DNA of 64,000 bases, from NCBI GenBank assembly GCA_001899205.1, contig MKVL01000005.1, positions 121,335 to 185,334 on the forward strand, given 5' to 3'. A program made the translations under genes and the position numbers. This document shows positions 9,440-18,705 of the stretch, piece after piece. The stretch comes from Mesorhizobium sp. 65-26. GTDB lineage: Bacteria > Pseudomonadota > Alphaproteobacteria > Rhizobiales > Rhizobiaceae. Numbering within the stretch: the stretch's first letter is position 1; every line of letters begins with the position of its first letter. The notes beneath the pieces are model-generated. The model was not told the DNA's origin and ran no database searches. It saw only the letters and a list, made by a program, of their open reading frames with translations.

Positions 9440-9763
9440 TCAGGCGACGGCGCCGTTGATCCAGTGCGACAGCGCGGTCTTCGGCGCCGCGCCGACCTTC
9501 ATATCGGCCACTTCGCCACCCTTGAAGATCATCAGCGTCGGGATCGAGCGCACACCAAACTGGGCGGCAAGCTCGGGATTCTCGTCGATGTTCAGCTTGG
9601 CGATCTTCACCTTGCTGCCGAGTTCCTTGGCGATGTCCTCCAGCGCCGGGGCGATCATCTTGCAGGGACCGCACCACTCAGCCCAGAAGTCCACCACAAC
9701 CGGCTCCTTGGCATTGAGCACGTCGGCCTGGAAGTTGTTCTTGTCGACCTTGACGGTGGCCAT
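9440..9763 (-). CDS. trxA: Thioredoxin 1
   Basis: Cytoplasmic dithiol reductant of 107 residues with active site [11 protein letters not shown] near residues 28-38 and the cis-Pro loop [11 protein letters not shown]. Start at [11 protein letters not shown] is supported by AAAGGA 8 bases upstream and by family length. It is the last gene of the leftward addB-addA-trxA group and is followed by a strong terminator. The 74-base gap to addA could hold its own promoter. Confidence 0.96.
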   Translation of the reverse strand: MATVKVDKNNFQADVLNAKEPVVVDFWAEWCGPCKMIAPALEDIAKELGSKVKIAKLNIDENPELAAQFGVRSIPTLMIFKGGEVADMKVGAAPKTALSHWINGAVA

Positions 9764-9837
9764 CGGAAATCCTTTCGAGAAACGTTTGTCGCACCAAATG
9801 TGGTGGTTGTGGCTGCCTTGTTCAAGCAGTTCTTGTG

Positions 9838-12800
9838 TCACGCTCCTGTGAGTCGGGCAAGGGCGTCATCCATTGCGCCGGCCGGCAGCTCGATCAGCCT
9901 CGGCGCATCGGTGAACAGCAGCGCCGCCGACACTTCGCGGCCGGGGTACAGCGGCTTCAGCAGGGCGCGGTAGAGCGCGAGTTGCAGCAGGTAGGCCGGC
10001 GGAACCTCGGCCAGGCTGACGGGCGCCGGCCGGTTGGTCTTGTAGTCGACGATCCGGACGCGGTCCGGCGAGACCGCCAGCCGATCGATCTTGCCCGAAA
10101 TGGAGCGCTTCCGTCCCCTCACCTCCAGGCTGCCCATGACCGCAACCTCGGCACGGGAGTCGGCTGCGAAGAGAGGGGCATAGCGGTTGTCGGCAAGGAT
10201 CGACATCACCGAACCCAGGACGTTCAGCCTTTCGGCTTCCGGCCAGGACGCGCCGACACGGGCGAGATAGCGCTCCGCCGCCGCCTGGCGTTCTTCCTCG
10301 GGAAGCTCGGGCAAGGTCTGCAACAGCTTGTGCAGGGCCAGCCCGCGCATCACGGCAAGGCCGGGCTCGGCGGCTTCGTCGAGCACCGGCGAGCCAGTGT
10401 CGACAACCGTTTCCTTCATCTCGTCGATGAGCGACGAGGCTCCGGATGGCGAGAGCGGGCGCGGCAGATCCTCGAAGGGCGGCAAGGGCTGGAAGAACGA
10501 GGCGGGCGGCGGCCCGAAATCGGGGGACGGCGCCGCTTCGCCCTCGGCGGCCAGCTGGAAGGACGGCAGGTTGGTGACGTGGAAGCGGTGAACGGATCCG
10601 GCCCCCGTCGGATGCGGCCGCTCCCGGCTTTCGGGCGCGCCAGCGAGCGCCCGACTGACGATCGAATGCCAGGTTCCCAGGCCCGGCGCCCGCTTGCCGT
10701 GATAGCCGCAGACGATCAGACGGTCCTCGGCGCGGGTCATGCCGACATAGAGCAGGCGGCGATATTCGTCATCGGCCAGGGCGCGCGCCGTCGCCGCGGC
10801 GGTCCTGGAGAAGCCGTTGGCGACGTCGCTCGCCGAACGCCACAGAAAGCCCGTCGCACTCCAATGCTGGCCGGAGCCTTCGAACGGCATCAGCCGCGGC
10901 AGATGCTGGTCGCTGAACGGCGCCGCGCCGCCATCGACCAGGAAGACGACCGGCGCCTCGAGACCCTTGGCGGCATGCACGGTCATGACCCGCACCTCGT
11001 CCCGGGTCTGATCCATCTCGCGCTTGACCTCGGGGCCGGCGCTTTCGAGCGTCGACAGGAAGGCCTCCAGGCCCGGCAGGCCGGTGCGCTCCTCGGCGAG
11101 GCAGAAGTTAAGGAACTCGTCCAGTATGTCGCCAGCCTCCGGCCCCAGCCGCGCGATCATCCTGCCGCGCACGCCGTCGCGCGCCAGCAGGCCGGCGTAG
11201 AACTCGAACACCGGCTTGAAGGCCGCCTCGTTGCCCCATCCGTCGAGCCGGGCGGCGATGGCGGCAAGCGATGCGTCCTCGCCCGCGGCCCGTAGCGAGG
11301 CGATCAACGACAGGCCGGGCGGCCGCCTGGCCGCGAGCGCGAACAAGGTCTCTTCCGAAACGTCGAAGATCGGGCTGCGCAGCACGGCCGCCAGCGACAG
11401 GTCGTCCTCCGGCTGGACGAGGAAATGGGCGAGCGCGATCAGATCCTTGACCGCGATGTGGCCAGGCAGGCTCAGCCGGTCGGCGCCGGCGACCGGAATA
11501 TTGCGGCTCTTCAGCGCGCGGGTCAGGGCATGCACGAAACTGTCGCGCTTGCGCACCAGCACCAGCACGTCGCCGGGCCGCAGTTTCTTGCCGCGCCCCT
11601 CGATCACCTCGCCGGAAGCGAGCCAGCCGGCAATGGTGGCAGCCACCTGTTCGGCGACGCGCACCGCCGGCGCATGGGCATGATCTATGGGCTGGGTCCA
11701 GTCGTCGGGCTCGTCGACGACATCGGCGCCGATCGACGGCCAGACCTCGACATAGCCCGGCGCATCGGTGCGGATCGCCTTGTGGCTCAGCGGATCGGGG
11801 TCATGGCTGATACCGCGCCGCACACCCGGGTCGGCGAAGACGCGGTCGACGGCGGCGAGCACGTCGTCGGTCGAACGGAACGACCAGGTGAGCTTGAGGT
11901 CGGCAAAGCGCGCCTCCGCATCGCGGACGCGGCCCGCAAACAACAGCCGGCTTTCAGCGAAGGAATCGGGGGCCGCGCCCTGGAAGGAATAGATCGACTG
12001 TTTCTCGTCGCCGACGGCAAAAACGGTGCGATGCACGGCGCGCGCGCCCTCGCCCGAGAAGAACTCGTCGGCCAGCCGCTTCACGACCTCCCACTGGTCG
12101 GGGCTGGTGTCCTGCGCCTCGTCGAGCAGGATGTGGTCGATGCCCTGGTCGAGCTTGTACTGCACCCAGGGGCCGGCATCGGGCCGCGCCAGGAGGCCGG
12201 CGGTTTTGACGATGAGGTCGTTGAAGTCGAGGAAACCACGGCCTCGCTTCAGCGTCTCGTAGCGGGCGATCAGCCATTCGGCGACCACGAGGGCGGCGCA
12301 CGTGCCCTCCAGCATCCGGAAACGCGCGAGCCGGTCCGACACGTCGAGGATCGCCTTGGCTGCCGCGTCGTAGCGGTCCAGGAGATCGGGCAAGCGATCG
12401 ATGAGCCCCTTCTTGAAGGTGCCGGGACCATAGGGATCGCCGTCGGCCTTGAGGAAGGCCTGGCCGAGCAGATTGAGCCGGCGGATCGGGTCCTGTTCCG
12501 CGAAGGCCGCCTTCGCGTAGGGCAGGATGTTGTTCAGCACGGCGCGTGCTTCGACATCCTGGCTGGCGCGGGCGAAGGTTGCGAAATAGGCCGGTGGGAA
12601 GCCCGGCAGCGGCCATGCCGACGCCGCGATCGCATCGGCGCTCTCGCCGGGGGAAAAGCCGAACTCGGCGAACAACGGCTGGAAGTCGGGATCATTCCGG
12701 CCAACCTCGACGATGAAGGAGCGCAGGTCGTCGCGCTTGCGCACGATCTCGCCCAGCAGGGCGTCGAGCCCGGCCTCGCCGCCGCGTTCGAGCACCATGG

Positions 12801-13347
12801 CGAACGCCTCGGCCAGCCGTGCATCGCCACCGCCGGCGCCCGAGATCATGTCGCGCCGGGCGGCGGCGAAGAGCGATCCCTCCATCTGCGGATCAAGCAG
12901 CTCGAAATGGGCGGGAATGTTGGCTTCCAGCGGAAACTGATGCAGCACCGATTCACAGAAGGCATGGATGGTCTGGATCTTCAGCCCGCCCGGCGTCTCC
13001 AGGGCTTCGGCGAACAGGCGCCGGGCGCGGCGCATGGTGCCGAAGTCGGGACGGCGACCTTCCAGCGCTTCGATCCGCACCGCCAGTTCGGCATCGCCCA
13101 GTGTCGTCCATTCCGACAGCGTGGCGAAGACGCGGTTCGACATGTTGGCGGCGGCGGCCCGCGTATAGGTCAGGCAGAGGATCTTCGATGGATCGGTGCC
13201 ACCGAGCAGCAACCGGATGACGCGCTGGGCGAGCACGTGCGTCTTGCCGGAGCCGGCATTGGCGGAAACCCAGGCGGAATTTCGCGGATCGGACGCGCTC
13301 GCCTGGCTGGCGATCGTATCGGACGGAATCGGGTAGGCTTTCTTCAT
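9838..13347 (-). CDS. addA: Double-strand break repair helicase AddA
   Basis: Helicase-nuclease subunit of AddAB, the alphaproteobacterial counterpart of RecBCD, which resects double-strand breaks for RecA. 1169 residues. UvrD-type helicase motifs are present: Walker [21 protein letters not shown] near residue 28, [55 protein letters not shown] and [15 protein letters not shown]. The C-terminal RecB-like nuclease contains [12 protein letters not shown]. Start [10 protein letters not shown] at 13347 follows GGAGGGGAGGC and overlaps the addB stop by 4 bases (ATGA), indicating coupled translation. Confidence 0.96.
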   Translation of the reverse strand: MKKAYPIPSDTIASQASASDPRNSAWVSANAGSGKTHVLAQRVIRLLLGGTDPSKILCLTYTRAAAANMSNRVFATLSEWTTLGDAELAVRIEALEGRRPDFGTMRRARRLFAEALETPGGLKIQTIHAFCESVLHQFPLEANIPAHFELLDPQMEGSLFAAARRDMISGAGGGDARLAEAFAMVLERGGEAGLDALLGEIVRKRDDLRSFIVEVGRNDPDFQPLFAEFGFSPGESADAIAASAWPLPGFPPAYFATFARASQDVEARAVLNNILPYAKAAFAEQDPIRRLNLLGQAFLKADGDPYGPGTFKKGLIDRLPDLLDRYDAAAKAILDVSDRLARFRMLEGTCAALVVAEWLIARYETLKRGRGFLDFNDLIVKTAGLLARPDAGPWVQYKLDQGIDHILLDEAQDTSPDQWEVVKRLADEFFSGEGARAVHRTVFAVGDEKQSIYSFQGAAPDSFAESRLLFAGRVRDAEARFADLKLTWSFRSTDDVLAAVDRVFADPGVRRGISHDPDPLSHKAIRTDAPGYVEVWPSIGADVVDEPDDWTQPIDHAHAPAVRVAEQVAATIAGWLASGEVIEGRGKKLRPGDVLVLVRKRDSFVHALTRALKSRNIPVAGADRLSLPGHIAVKDLIALAHFLVQPEDDLSLAAVLRSPIFDVSEETLFALAARRPPGLSLIASLRAAGEDASLAAIAARLDGWGNEAAFKPVFEFYAGLLARDGVRGRMIARLGPEAGDILDEFLNFCLAEERTGLPGLEAFLSTLESAGPEVKREMDQTRDEVRVMTVHAAKGLEAPVVFLVDGGAAPFSDQHLPRLMPFEGSGQHWSATGFLWRSASDVANGFSRTAAATARALADDEYRRLLYVGMTRAEDRLIVCGYHGKRAPGLGTWHSIVSRALAGAPESRERPHPTGAGSVHRFHVTNLPSFQLAAEGEAAPSPDFGPPPASFFQPLPPFEDLPRPLSPSGASSLIDEMKETVVDTGSPVLDEAAEPGLAVMRGLALHKLLQTLPELPEEERQAAAERYLARVGASWPEAERLNVLGSVMSILADNRYAPLFAADSRAEVAVMGSLEVRGRKRSISGKIDRLAVSPDRVRIVDYKTNRPAPVSLAEVPPAYLLQLALYRALLKPLYPGREVSAALLFTDAPRLIELPAGAMDDALARLTGA

Positions 13348-16300
13348 GCCTCCCCTCCCTCGTCGCCGGCGTCGCCGCCGGCCGACCATTCCAGCACGCG
13401 GGCAAGATGGTCGTAATCGCCATCTGTCTCGCCAGCGCGGAAGGGCAATGCCCGGGACAGGTAGCCGGTCAGGGGATCGTCGTAATGCGCCAGCAGCTTT
13501 TCCAGCCGTGCCCAGGCCTCCTCGGCGAGGTCGGTGGCGGTGCGCGGCCGGCGATTGTGTTCGAGGATAGATTCCTCGAACACCTCGCCATTCGGCTTCA
13601 ACCGGACAAAGGCAAGTTCGGACGGTTCCCGCTTGCCAAGCTCGCGGAAGGCGCCGCGCCGCAAAAGCGCCCCCTCCAGCGCTAGCTGCGGTGAAAGCAG
13701 CGTATGCGCCTGCGCCTTCGAGGGCGAGGAGCCGGTCTTGAAATCGAGTATATCGGCCATGCCGCCGGCGAGAAGATCGACCCGATCGGCGAAGCCCGAC
13801 AGCGTCACGCCGGAGCGGCCGACAACGGTCTTCTCGGCGCGCTCCTCGGCAAAGCGGCGCGCCACCGCGGGCGCGCGCACACGCTCCCACTCGATGATGC
13901 TGGCGGCCAGCTTCTCGAAGCGCGGCCACCAGACGGCCTCGACATCGGCCGGCAGCGCGGCCTCGGCGAAACAGGCGCGCCCGGCGGCCAACAGGCCCGA
14001 CAGCGCTTCCGGCGCGCGCGGATCAGCCTCGCGCTGCGTGAACAGGTTGAGGATGGCGTGGAAAAGCGTGCCGCGTTCGGCCGCGCCCGGATCGCGGATC
14101 ACCGGCTCGAGCGGCATGAGGCCGAGTATCCGCCTGGCGTAGACGGCATAGGGATCGCGGCGCAGCGTCTCGATCTCGGTCACCGAGAAATGCCGGGGCC
14201 TGACATCGAGCGGCGGCGTGGGCCTCGGCCGTGGCGCGAAATCCCGCCTGTCGCCGGCATCGAGGGATCGCGTCCAGGCGAGCAATTCCTCGCCGCGCCG
14301 GCGAAGGGTGGCGGCCTGGTCCTTGCCGACGAAGGTCAGCAGGCGTTGCAGCCAGCGCGACGAGACGGCCGGCGCGTCGCCAGAACGCGCCGAGCGGGCA
14401 AGCACCACCCTTCTGGCGCCCATCGCCATCTGGAAATCGTGCGCGGCGAGGCCGATGCGCCGCTCCGGCGGCTCCAGGTCGATGCCGGTCTTCATCAGCC
14501 GCGACATGAAGCGATCGCTTTCCGGCTTGCGCGGCCAGACACCCTCGTTCAGCCCGCCGATGACCAGTGTGTCGACGTCCTGCAGGCGTGCTTCCAGCGC
14601 CCCCCAGATGGCGATGTTGCGGTCGCTGCCCTGTGCCGGCTTGACCGTTTCGGGCGCCACAAGCGCGTCCATGACGTCAGGCCATTCATCGGCGGCGAAC
14701 GAGAACGGCGCGGCGGCGGCGACGAGGCTGCGCAGCACCTGCGCCAGTCTTTCGCCGGCGTCGCCGGCGTAAAGCTCACCAAGACCGCCATCGTGCGACC
14801 GGCCGAGATGCTCAAGCGCTTCGGTGCTGGCGCGAACCAGTGTGACGAGGTCGGCTTCCTCGCGGCCCCGCCAGTCCGCCAGAGGCTCCACCGCCCGCGT
14901 GAGGCGCAGGAGCAGGTCGCGCGCTTCTTCTATGCCGCGAACGGTCAGACGCGAGAACCAGAAAGGCGGACGGCTGCCGCCGCCCAGCGTCGCAAGGCGG
15001 GTCTCGAACAGCGCGGCGAGGGCGAGAATGTCCGGCCGGCCGGTGCCGCCGCGCAGCGCCACCAGCTCGACGATGCCCGCCGCGCGCCGTGCCTGCACGC
15101 GCTCCAGCCCGAGGCCAAGCAACGGGTGCTTGAGCAGGGCCAGCAGGCCGATCGGATCGCCGGGACGGAACACGGCCTGGAGCAGCAGCCGCAGCAGTCC
15201 GGCCGCCGGTGTGCCGCCGAGCGGCGCGCCGCCGGAATCGTCGGCGACGACGCCGAAACGCTTGAGCTCGGCCGAGACGCGCCGCGCCAGGGCACGATCG
15301 CCCGTGACCAGCGCCGCGCGCTGGCCGGGTTCCTCGACGGCACGCCTGAGCGCCAGCGCGATCGCCACCGCCTCGTCCCTCTCGCTCGCCGCCTCCACGA
15401 GTGTGACGCCATTGAAGGCGCTCGCTATGTCCAGCCTGTTGAAGCGGCTGCGCGTCTCGGCCCAGAGCTCCGTCGTCTCGGCCGGCCGCAGCGCCTCGCC
15501 CACCAGTGCCGCCCGCAACGCCAGCCCTGCCTCGACCTCGGCGAGGTCTTCGACGTCGCCGCGAAGGACCCCGATCTTGCCGATCAGCTTGGCCAGGCCA
15601 TATTGCGGATGGCCAAGCAAAGACGGGCGGGCGCCGGGCGCCGTAATCGCATCGAAGGATGGTTCGTCCAGCGTGCGATCGAGCCCGGGCAGGACCACGG
15701 CGCCGTTGGGAAGGCCGGCGATGGCCGCGAGCAGCTCGGCCGTGGCCGGTATCGAGCCGGTGGAACCGGCGGCGATGACCGGGCCGGCGGGCGGGCGCAG
15801 ACGCAGCCGCGCCGCTTCGCGCCGGATCAGGGCGCTGCGGTGCGCGGCGGGGTCCGAAAGGCCGCGTTCAGCGAGGAATTTCGGCCAGGCATCGGTGACG
15901 ATATCGAGAAAATCGAGCGTCACCTGCCACCAGCCGGCGAGCCTGCCGTCGACCAGACCGGCAAGCTTGGCCCAGTCGGTGCCTTCGGTCTCTATCTCGT
16001 CCAGCAGGCCGGCAAGGTCGCGCGAAAGCCATAGCGCGTCGGCTGCCGAGGCCGGAACCGCGATCTCCTCGTCGAACAGCGCCAGCACATGGGCAGGCAA
16101 GCGACGCTTCCAGGCGCGCACCAGCGGCGCCAGCAGCAGCAGCCTTTCGGTGGCGGGGATCGGCGGCGCGAGGTCGAGCGTATCGCCCAATCCCGGGTCG
16201 AACGCCGCCGCGTCCTCGTCGAACTCGCCCAGCGGCCGGATCACCGGCAATATCGCGGAGCGGCCGCCCAGCGCCTCGACGAATTCGCCGCGCAAGGCGC

Positions 16301-16466
16301 GCGCGGCGCGGCGCGTCGGCACATAGATGGTGACATCGGCCAGCGCCAGCGGCTCGCCATCGAAGCGAAAGCCGGGAACGAGGCGGCCGCCAAGCAGCGC
16401 CCGGGCCAGCGTCGGCAGGAACGGCGCACCGGGCGGAATCGAGAAAACGCGGCGCGAGCCGCTCAT
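13344..16466 (-). CDS. addB: Double-strand break repair protein AddB
   Basis: Second subunit of AddAB, 1040 residues. An inactivated helicase-like N-terminal half (YVPTRRAARALRGEFVE, with no usable GKT Walker A) leads to a C-terminal RecB-family nuclease with ADILDFKTGSSPSKAQ. It lacks the iron-sulfur cysteine cluster of the Bacillus enzyme, as in other alphaproteobacterial AddB. Start MSGSRRVFSI at 16466 overlaps the preceding gene's stop by 4 bases, and its own stop overlaps addA in the same way. This makes a tight leftward operon with tsaE-amgK and the nucleotidyltransferase. Confidence 0.94.
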   Translation of the reverse strand: MSGSRRVFSIPPGAPFLPTLARALLGGRLVPGFRFDGEPLALADVTIYVPTRRAARALRGEFVEALGGRSAILPVIRPLGEFDEDAAAFDPGLGDTLDLAPPIPATERLLLLAPLVRAWKRRLPAHVLALFDEEIAVPASAADALWLSRDLAGLLDEIETEGTDWAKLAGLVDGRLAGWWQVTLDFLDIVTDAWPKFLAERGLSDPAAHRSALIRREAARLRLRPPAGPVIAAGSTGSIPATAELLAAIAGLPNGAVVLPGLDRTLDEPSFDAITAPGARPSLLGHPQYGLAKLIGKIGVLRGDVEDLAEVEAGLALRAALVGEALRPAETTELWAETRSRFNRLDIASAFNGVTLVEAASERDEAVAIALALRRAVEEPGQRAALVTGDRALARRVSAELKRFGVVADDSGGAPLGGTPAAGLLRLLLQAVFRPGDPIGLLALLKHPLLGLGLERVQARRAAGIVELVALRGGTGRPDILALAALFETRLATLGGGSRPPFWFSRLTVRGIEEARDLLLRLTRAVEPLADWRGREEADLVTLVRASTEALEHLGRSHDGGLGELYAGDAGERLAQVLRSLVAAAAPFSFAADEWPDVMDALVAPETVKPAQGSDRNIAIWGALEARLQDVDTLVIGGLNEGVWPRKPESDRFMSRLMKTGIDLEPPERRIGLAAHDFQMAMGARRVVLARSARSGDAPAVSSRWLQRLLTFVGKDQAATLRRRGEELLAWTRSLDAGDRRDFAPRPRPTPPLDVRPRHFSVTEIETLRRDPYAVYARRILGLMPLEPVIRDPGAAERGTLFHAILNLFTQREADPRAPEALSGLLAAGRACFAEAALPADVEAVWWPRFEKLAASIIEWERVRAPAVARRFAEERAEKTVVGRSGVTLSGFADRVDLLAGGMADILDFKTGSSPSKAQAHTLLSPQLALEGALLRRGAFRELGKREPSELAFVRLKPNGEVFEESILEHNRRPRTATDLAEEAWARLEKLLAHYDDPLTGYLSRALPFRAGETDGDYDHLARVLEWSAGGDAGDEGGEA

Positions 16467-17191
16467 ACCGCCTTCGCCAGAGCACTGGCGACGGCAGCCT
16501 CCGCGGCCGGGATCGCATCCGGCGTACCGACCGTGATCCAATGGCCCTGCATCGCCATGCCGAACAGGCGGCCGGCGGCGATGGCCTTGTCGAAATAGGC
16601 GTTCAGGGAATGCGGCGTCGCCGGCGCGTCCTTGAATATACGGGGATGGACGATCGCCGCGCCGGCATAGATCAGGCCGGCGGGGTCGCCCTTGGCGCGG
16701 CGCAACGTGCCCTCAGGCGCCAGCAGGAAGTCGGTGCTGCCGCTATGGCCGGTCGCGGAATGAAGATGCGCGAGCATCAGCAGAATATCCATTCTTGCCC
16801 CGTCCCATGCAAGGGCGAGACGGGTAAGATTGGAGACGCCGGCATCGATCCAGAACGTATCGGCATTGATGATGTAGAAGGGCTCGGGCCCCAGCTTGGG
16901 CAACGCCTTGACGATCCCGCCGGCTGAATCCAGCAGCGCTTCGCTTTCATCCGAGATGACGATTCTGGGAGACCGCCGCCCGGCGACATGGTCTACGATC
17001 TGCCGCGGCAGGTAGTGGACGTTGACGACGGCGCGCTCCACACCTGCCTCGGCAAGGCTGTCGAGGCCCCAATCCATCAGGGTCTTGCCGGCGATCGGCA
17101 CCAGCGGCTTCGGCATGGTGTCGGTGATGGGCCGCATGCGCTTGCCGAGCCCGGCGGCAAGCACCATGGCGGTGCGCGGCCTGGTGGTCAT
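16463..17191 (-). CDS. murU: Sugar-phosphate nucleotidyltransferase, probable MurU
   Basis: 242-residue nucleotidyltransferase with N-terminal signature LAAGLGKRMRPITDTMPKPL, then INADTFWIDAG for metal binding and GHWITVGTPDAI at the C-terminus. Short enzymes of this type include MurU, which makes UDP-MurNAc from MurNAc-1-phosphate and UTP. The gene directly overlaps (ATGA) the upstream TsaE-phosphotransferase fusion, whose second half is AmgK-like, and AmgK plus MurU form the cell-wall recycling route known from Pseudomonas. Sequence alone could also mean a mannose-1-phosphate guanylyltransferase; the AmgK neighbour favours MurU. Confidence 0.75.
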   Translation of the reverse strand: MTTRPRTAMVLAAGLGKRMRPITDTMPKPLVPIAGKTLMDWGLDSLAEAGVERAVVNVHYLPRQIVDHVAGRRSPRIVISDESEALLDSAGGIVKALPKLGPEPFYIINADTFWIDAGVSNLTRLALAWDGARMDILLMLAHLHSATGHSGSTDFLLAPEGTLRRAKGDPAGLIYAGAAIVHPRIFKDAPATPHSLNAYFDKAIAAGRLFGMAMQGHWITVGTPDAIPAAEAAVASALAKAV

Positions 17192-18699
17192 AGCGTGCGC
17201 TCCTCGAGCAGGCCGTGCGCGACATAGAATGCGCGCAAGCCGCCAAGCGCCGGATGCGCCAGCGCCCGCCTGAGATAGTCGCGGATGCGCGGCAGATGCT
17301 TCAGGTAGTAGGGCTTGCCGTCGCGCTTTTCCAACCGCACGAAAATGCCCAGTATCTTGGAATTGCGTTGCGCGGCCATGATCGCATAGGCCTCCAGGAA
17401 GCCCTCCTCGTCGAAGGCGCCCGCGGCGTGGCGCGCCGCGACATAGGCGTCGCGTGTCTCCGTTTCGATATCGGGCGGGATGGTGACGCGCGCGTCCATC
17501 GCCAGCGACGCGACATCATACGCCGAAGGCCCGACCAACGCGTCCTGGAAATCGACGATGCCGAGGCGGTCGTGTCCGACGCGGTCGGCGCGCCAGATGA
17601 TGTTGGGTGAATGGAAGTCACGCAGCATCAGCGTGTATTCGCGGTTTTCCAGCCGGTCGAAAAGCGCGTTCCATTCCCTGGCATAGCCGGCGCGAAGGGC
17701 ATCGGTGGCCGGTTGCCCGGTGATGGCGGGCACGTACCAGTCGATCAGCAGGTCGGCCTCAATCATCATGGCATCGCGATCGAAGGGCGGCACGTCGTGG
17801 AAGCCGCCCTCGCCGGTCGGCATGTGATAGTCCCAGCTCCTGCCATGCATCATCGCGAGCAGCTCGGCGGCGGCCGCGTAGCGCGCCGCGACAGGCCGGC
17901 CTTCCGCGTCGAGGAACGCTTCCGAGCCGAGATGTTCCGTCAGCAGGAAGCCCTGCTCCAGGTCGGCCGCCTCGATCAGAGGCACGGAGACGCCGCCTTC
18001 CATCAAGGCCCGGTCGATGGCGACGAAAGCGGAAACGGACTGCGCCGAATGGGCTATTTCTGCATAGGCCTTGCCCCGGCGAACCGGCGGCCCGAGCACC
18101 AGACGCGGCGAATTCATCAGCACGCGCGGCGCGAGATCGCCAAGCGTGACTGTTTCGTAGGAGCGCGCCGAGGCGTCGCCGATCAGATGGCGTCGGCGCG
18201 CCTCGCCCCAGCCGGCGGCGCCAAGAAAATCCCGCATGGCCAGCGAGCGCGCGATGCGATCGAAGGCTGCGCCCTGCCCCGACAGCCTCGCCAGGCGACC
18301 CTCGCCCTGGTGGGCGAGTTCGATCGTTACGACGGTAGCCGGGAAATAATCCTCCGCCCGCTCCGGCCATTCCACCAGTGCCGCACCCTGCGCGAGAAGC
18401 TCGTCGAGGCCGAGTTCGTCCATCTCGGCCGCCGAGGACAAGCGATAGAGGTCGAAATGGTGGACGGGAATACGGGCCTCGTAACTCTGCACCAGCGTGA
18501 AGGTCGGGCTCGGCACTTCGAGGCCGGGATCGCCGGCGAGGGACCGGATCAGCGCCCGCGCCAGCGTCGACTTGCCGGCGCCGAGGTCGCCCTTGAGGGC
18601 CAGCACATCGCCAGGTCGCAAAGCGAGGGCCAAGTCCTCGCCGAGCCGCATGGTCTGCGTCTCGTCGGCGAGAAAACGCTCCAGAACCGTCGCGGCCAA
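17188..18699 (-). CDS. tsaE: TsaE-AmgK fusion: tRNA t6A ATPase plus MurNAc/GlcNAc kinase-like domain
   Basis: Two proteins in one, 503 residues. Residues about 1-150 are TsaE, the ATPase of t6A37 tRNA modification: GDLGAGKSTLARALI (Walker A), PSPTFTLVQSYE and VHHFDLYRL. From about 155 to the end comes an aminoglycoside-phosphotransferase-fold kinase with LRDFHSPNIIW (catalytic loop) and IVDFQDALVGPSAYDVASL (metal loop). This is the AmgK family, which phosphorylates MurNAc or GlcNAc at C1 for recycling. The next gene is MurU-like, supporting a sugar-kinase role. The fusion occurs in rhizobia. It follows divL by 6 bases. Confidence 0.9.
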   Translation of the reverse strand: MAATVLERFLADETQTMRLGEDLALALRPGDVLALKGDLGAGKSTLARALIRSLAGDPGLEVPSPTFTLVQSYEARIPVHHFDLYRLSSAAEMDELGLDELLAQGAALVEWPERAEDYFPATVVTIELAHQGEGRLARLSGQGAAFDRIARSLAMRDFLGAAGWGEARRRHLIGDASARSYETVTLGDLAPRVLMNSPRLVLGPPVRRGKAYAEIAHSAQSVSAFVAIDRALMEGGVSVPLIEAADLEQGFLLTEHLGSEAFLDAEGRPVAARYAAAAELLAMMHGRSWDYHMPTGEGGFHDVPPFDRDAMMIEADLLIDWYVPAITGQPATDALRAGYAREWNALFDRLENREYTLMLRDFHSPNIIWRADRVGHDRLGIVDFQDALVGPSAYDVASLAMDARVTIPPDIETETRDAYVAARHAAGAFDEEGFLEAYAIMAAQRNSKILGIFVRLEKRDGKPYYLKHLPRIRDYLRRALAHPALGGLRAFYVAHGLLEERTL

Positions 18700-18705
18700 G
18701 ACGCG

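Noticed and set aside
13348-13929. N-terminal extension of AddA
   Set aside because: It lies over the 3' end of addB in another frame; the ATGA overlap and GGAGG support 13347.
9835-16034. Long plus-strand reading frames opposite addA and addB
   Set aside because: They are antisense shadows of high-GC coding sequence with Arg/Ala/Gly-rich, domain-free translations.
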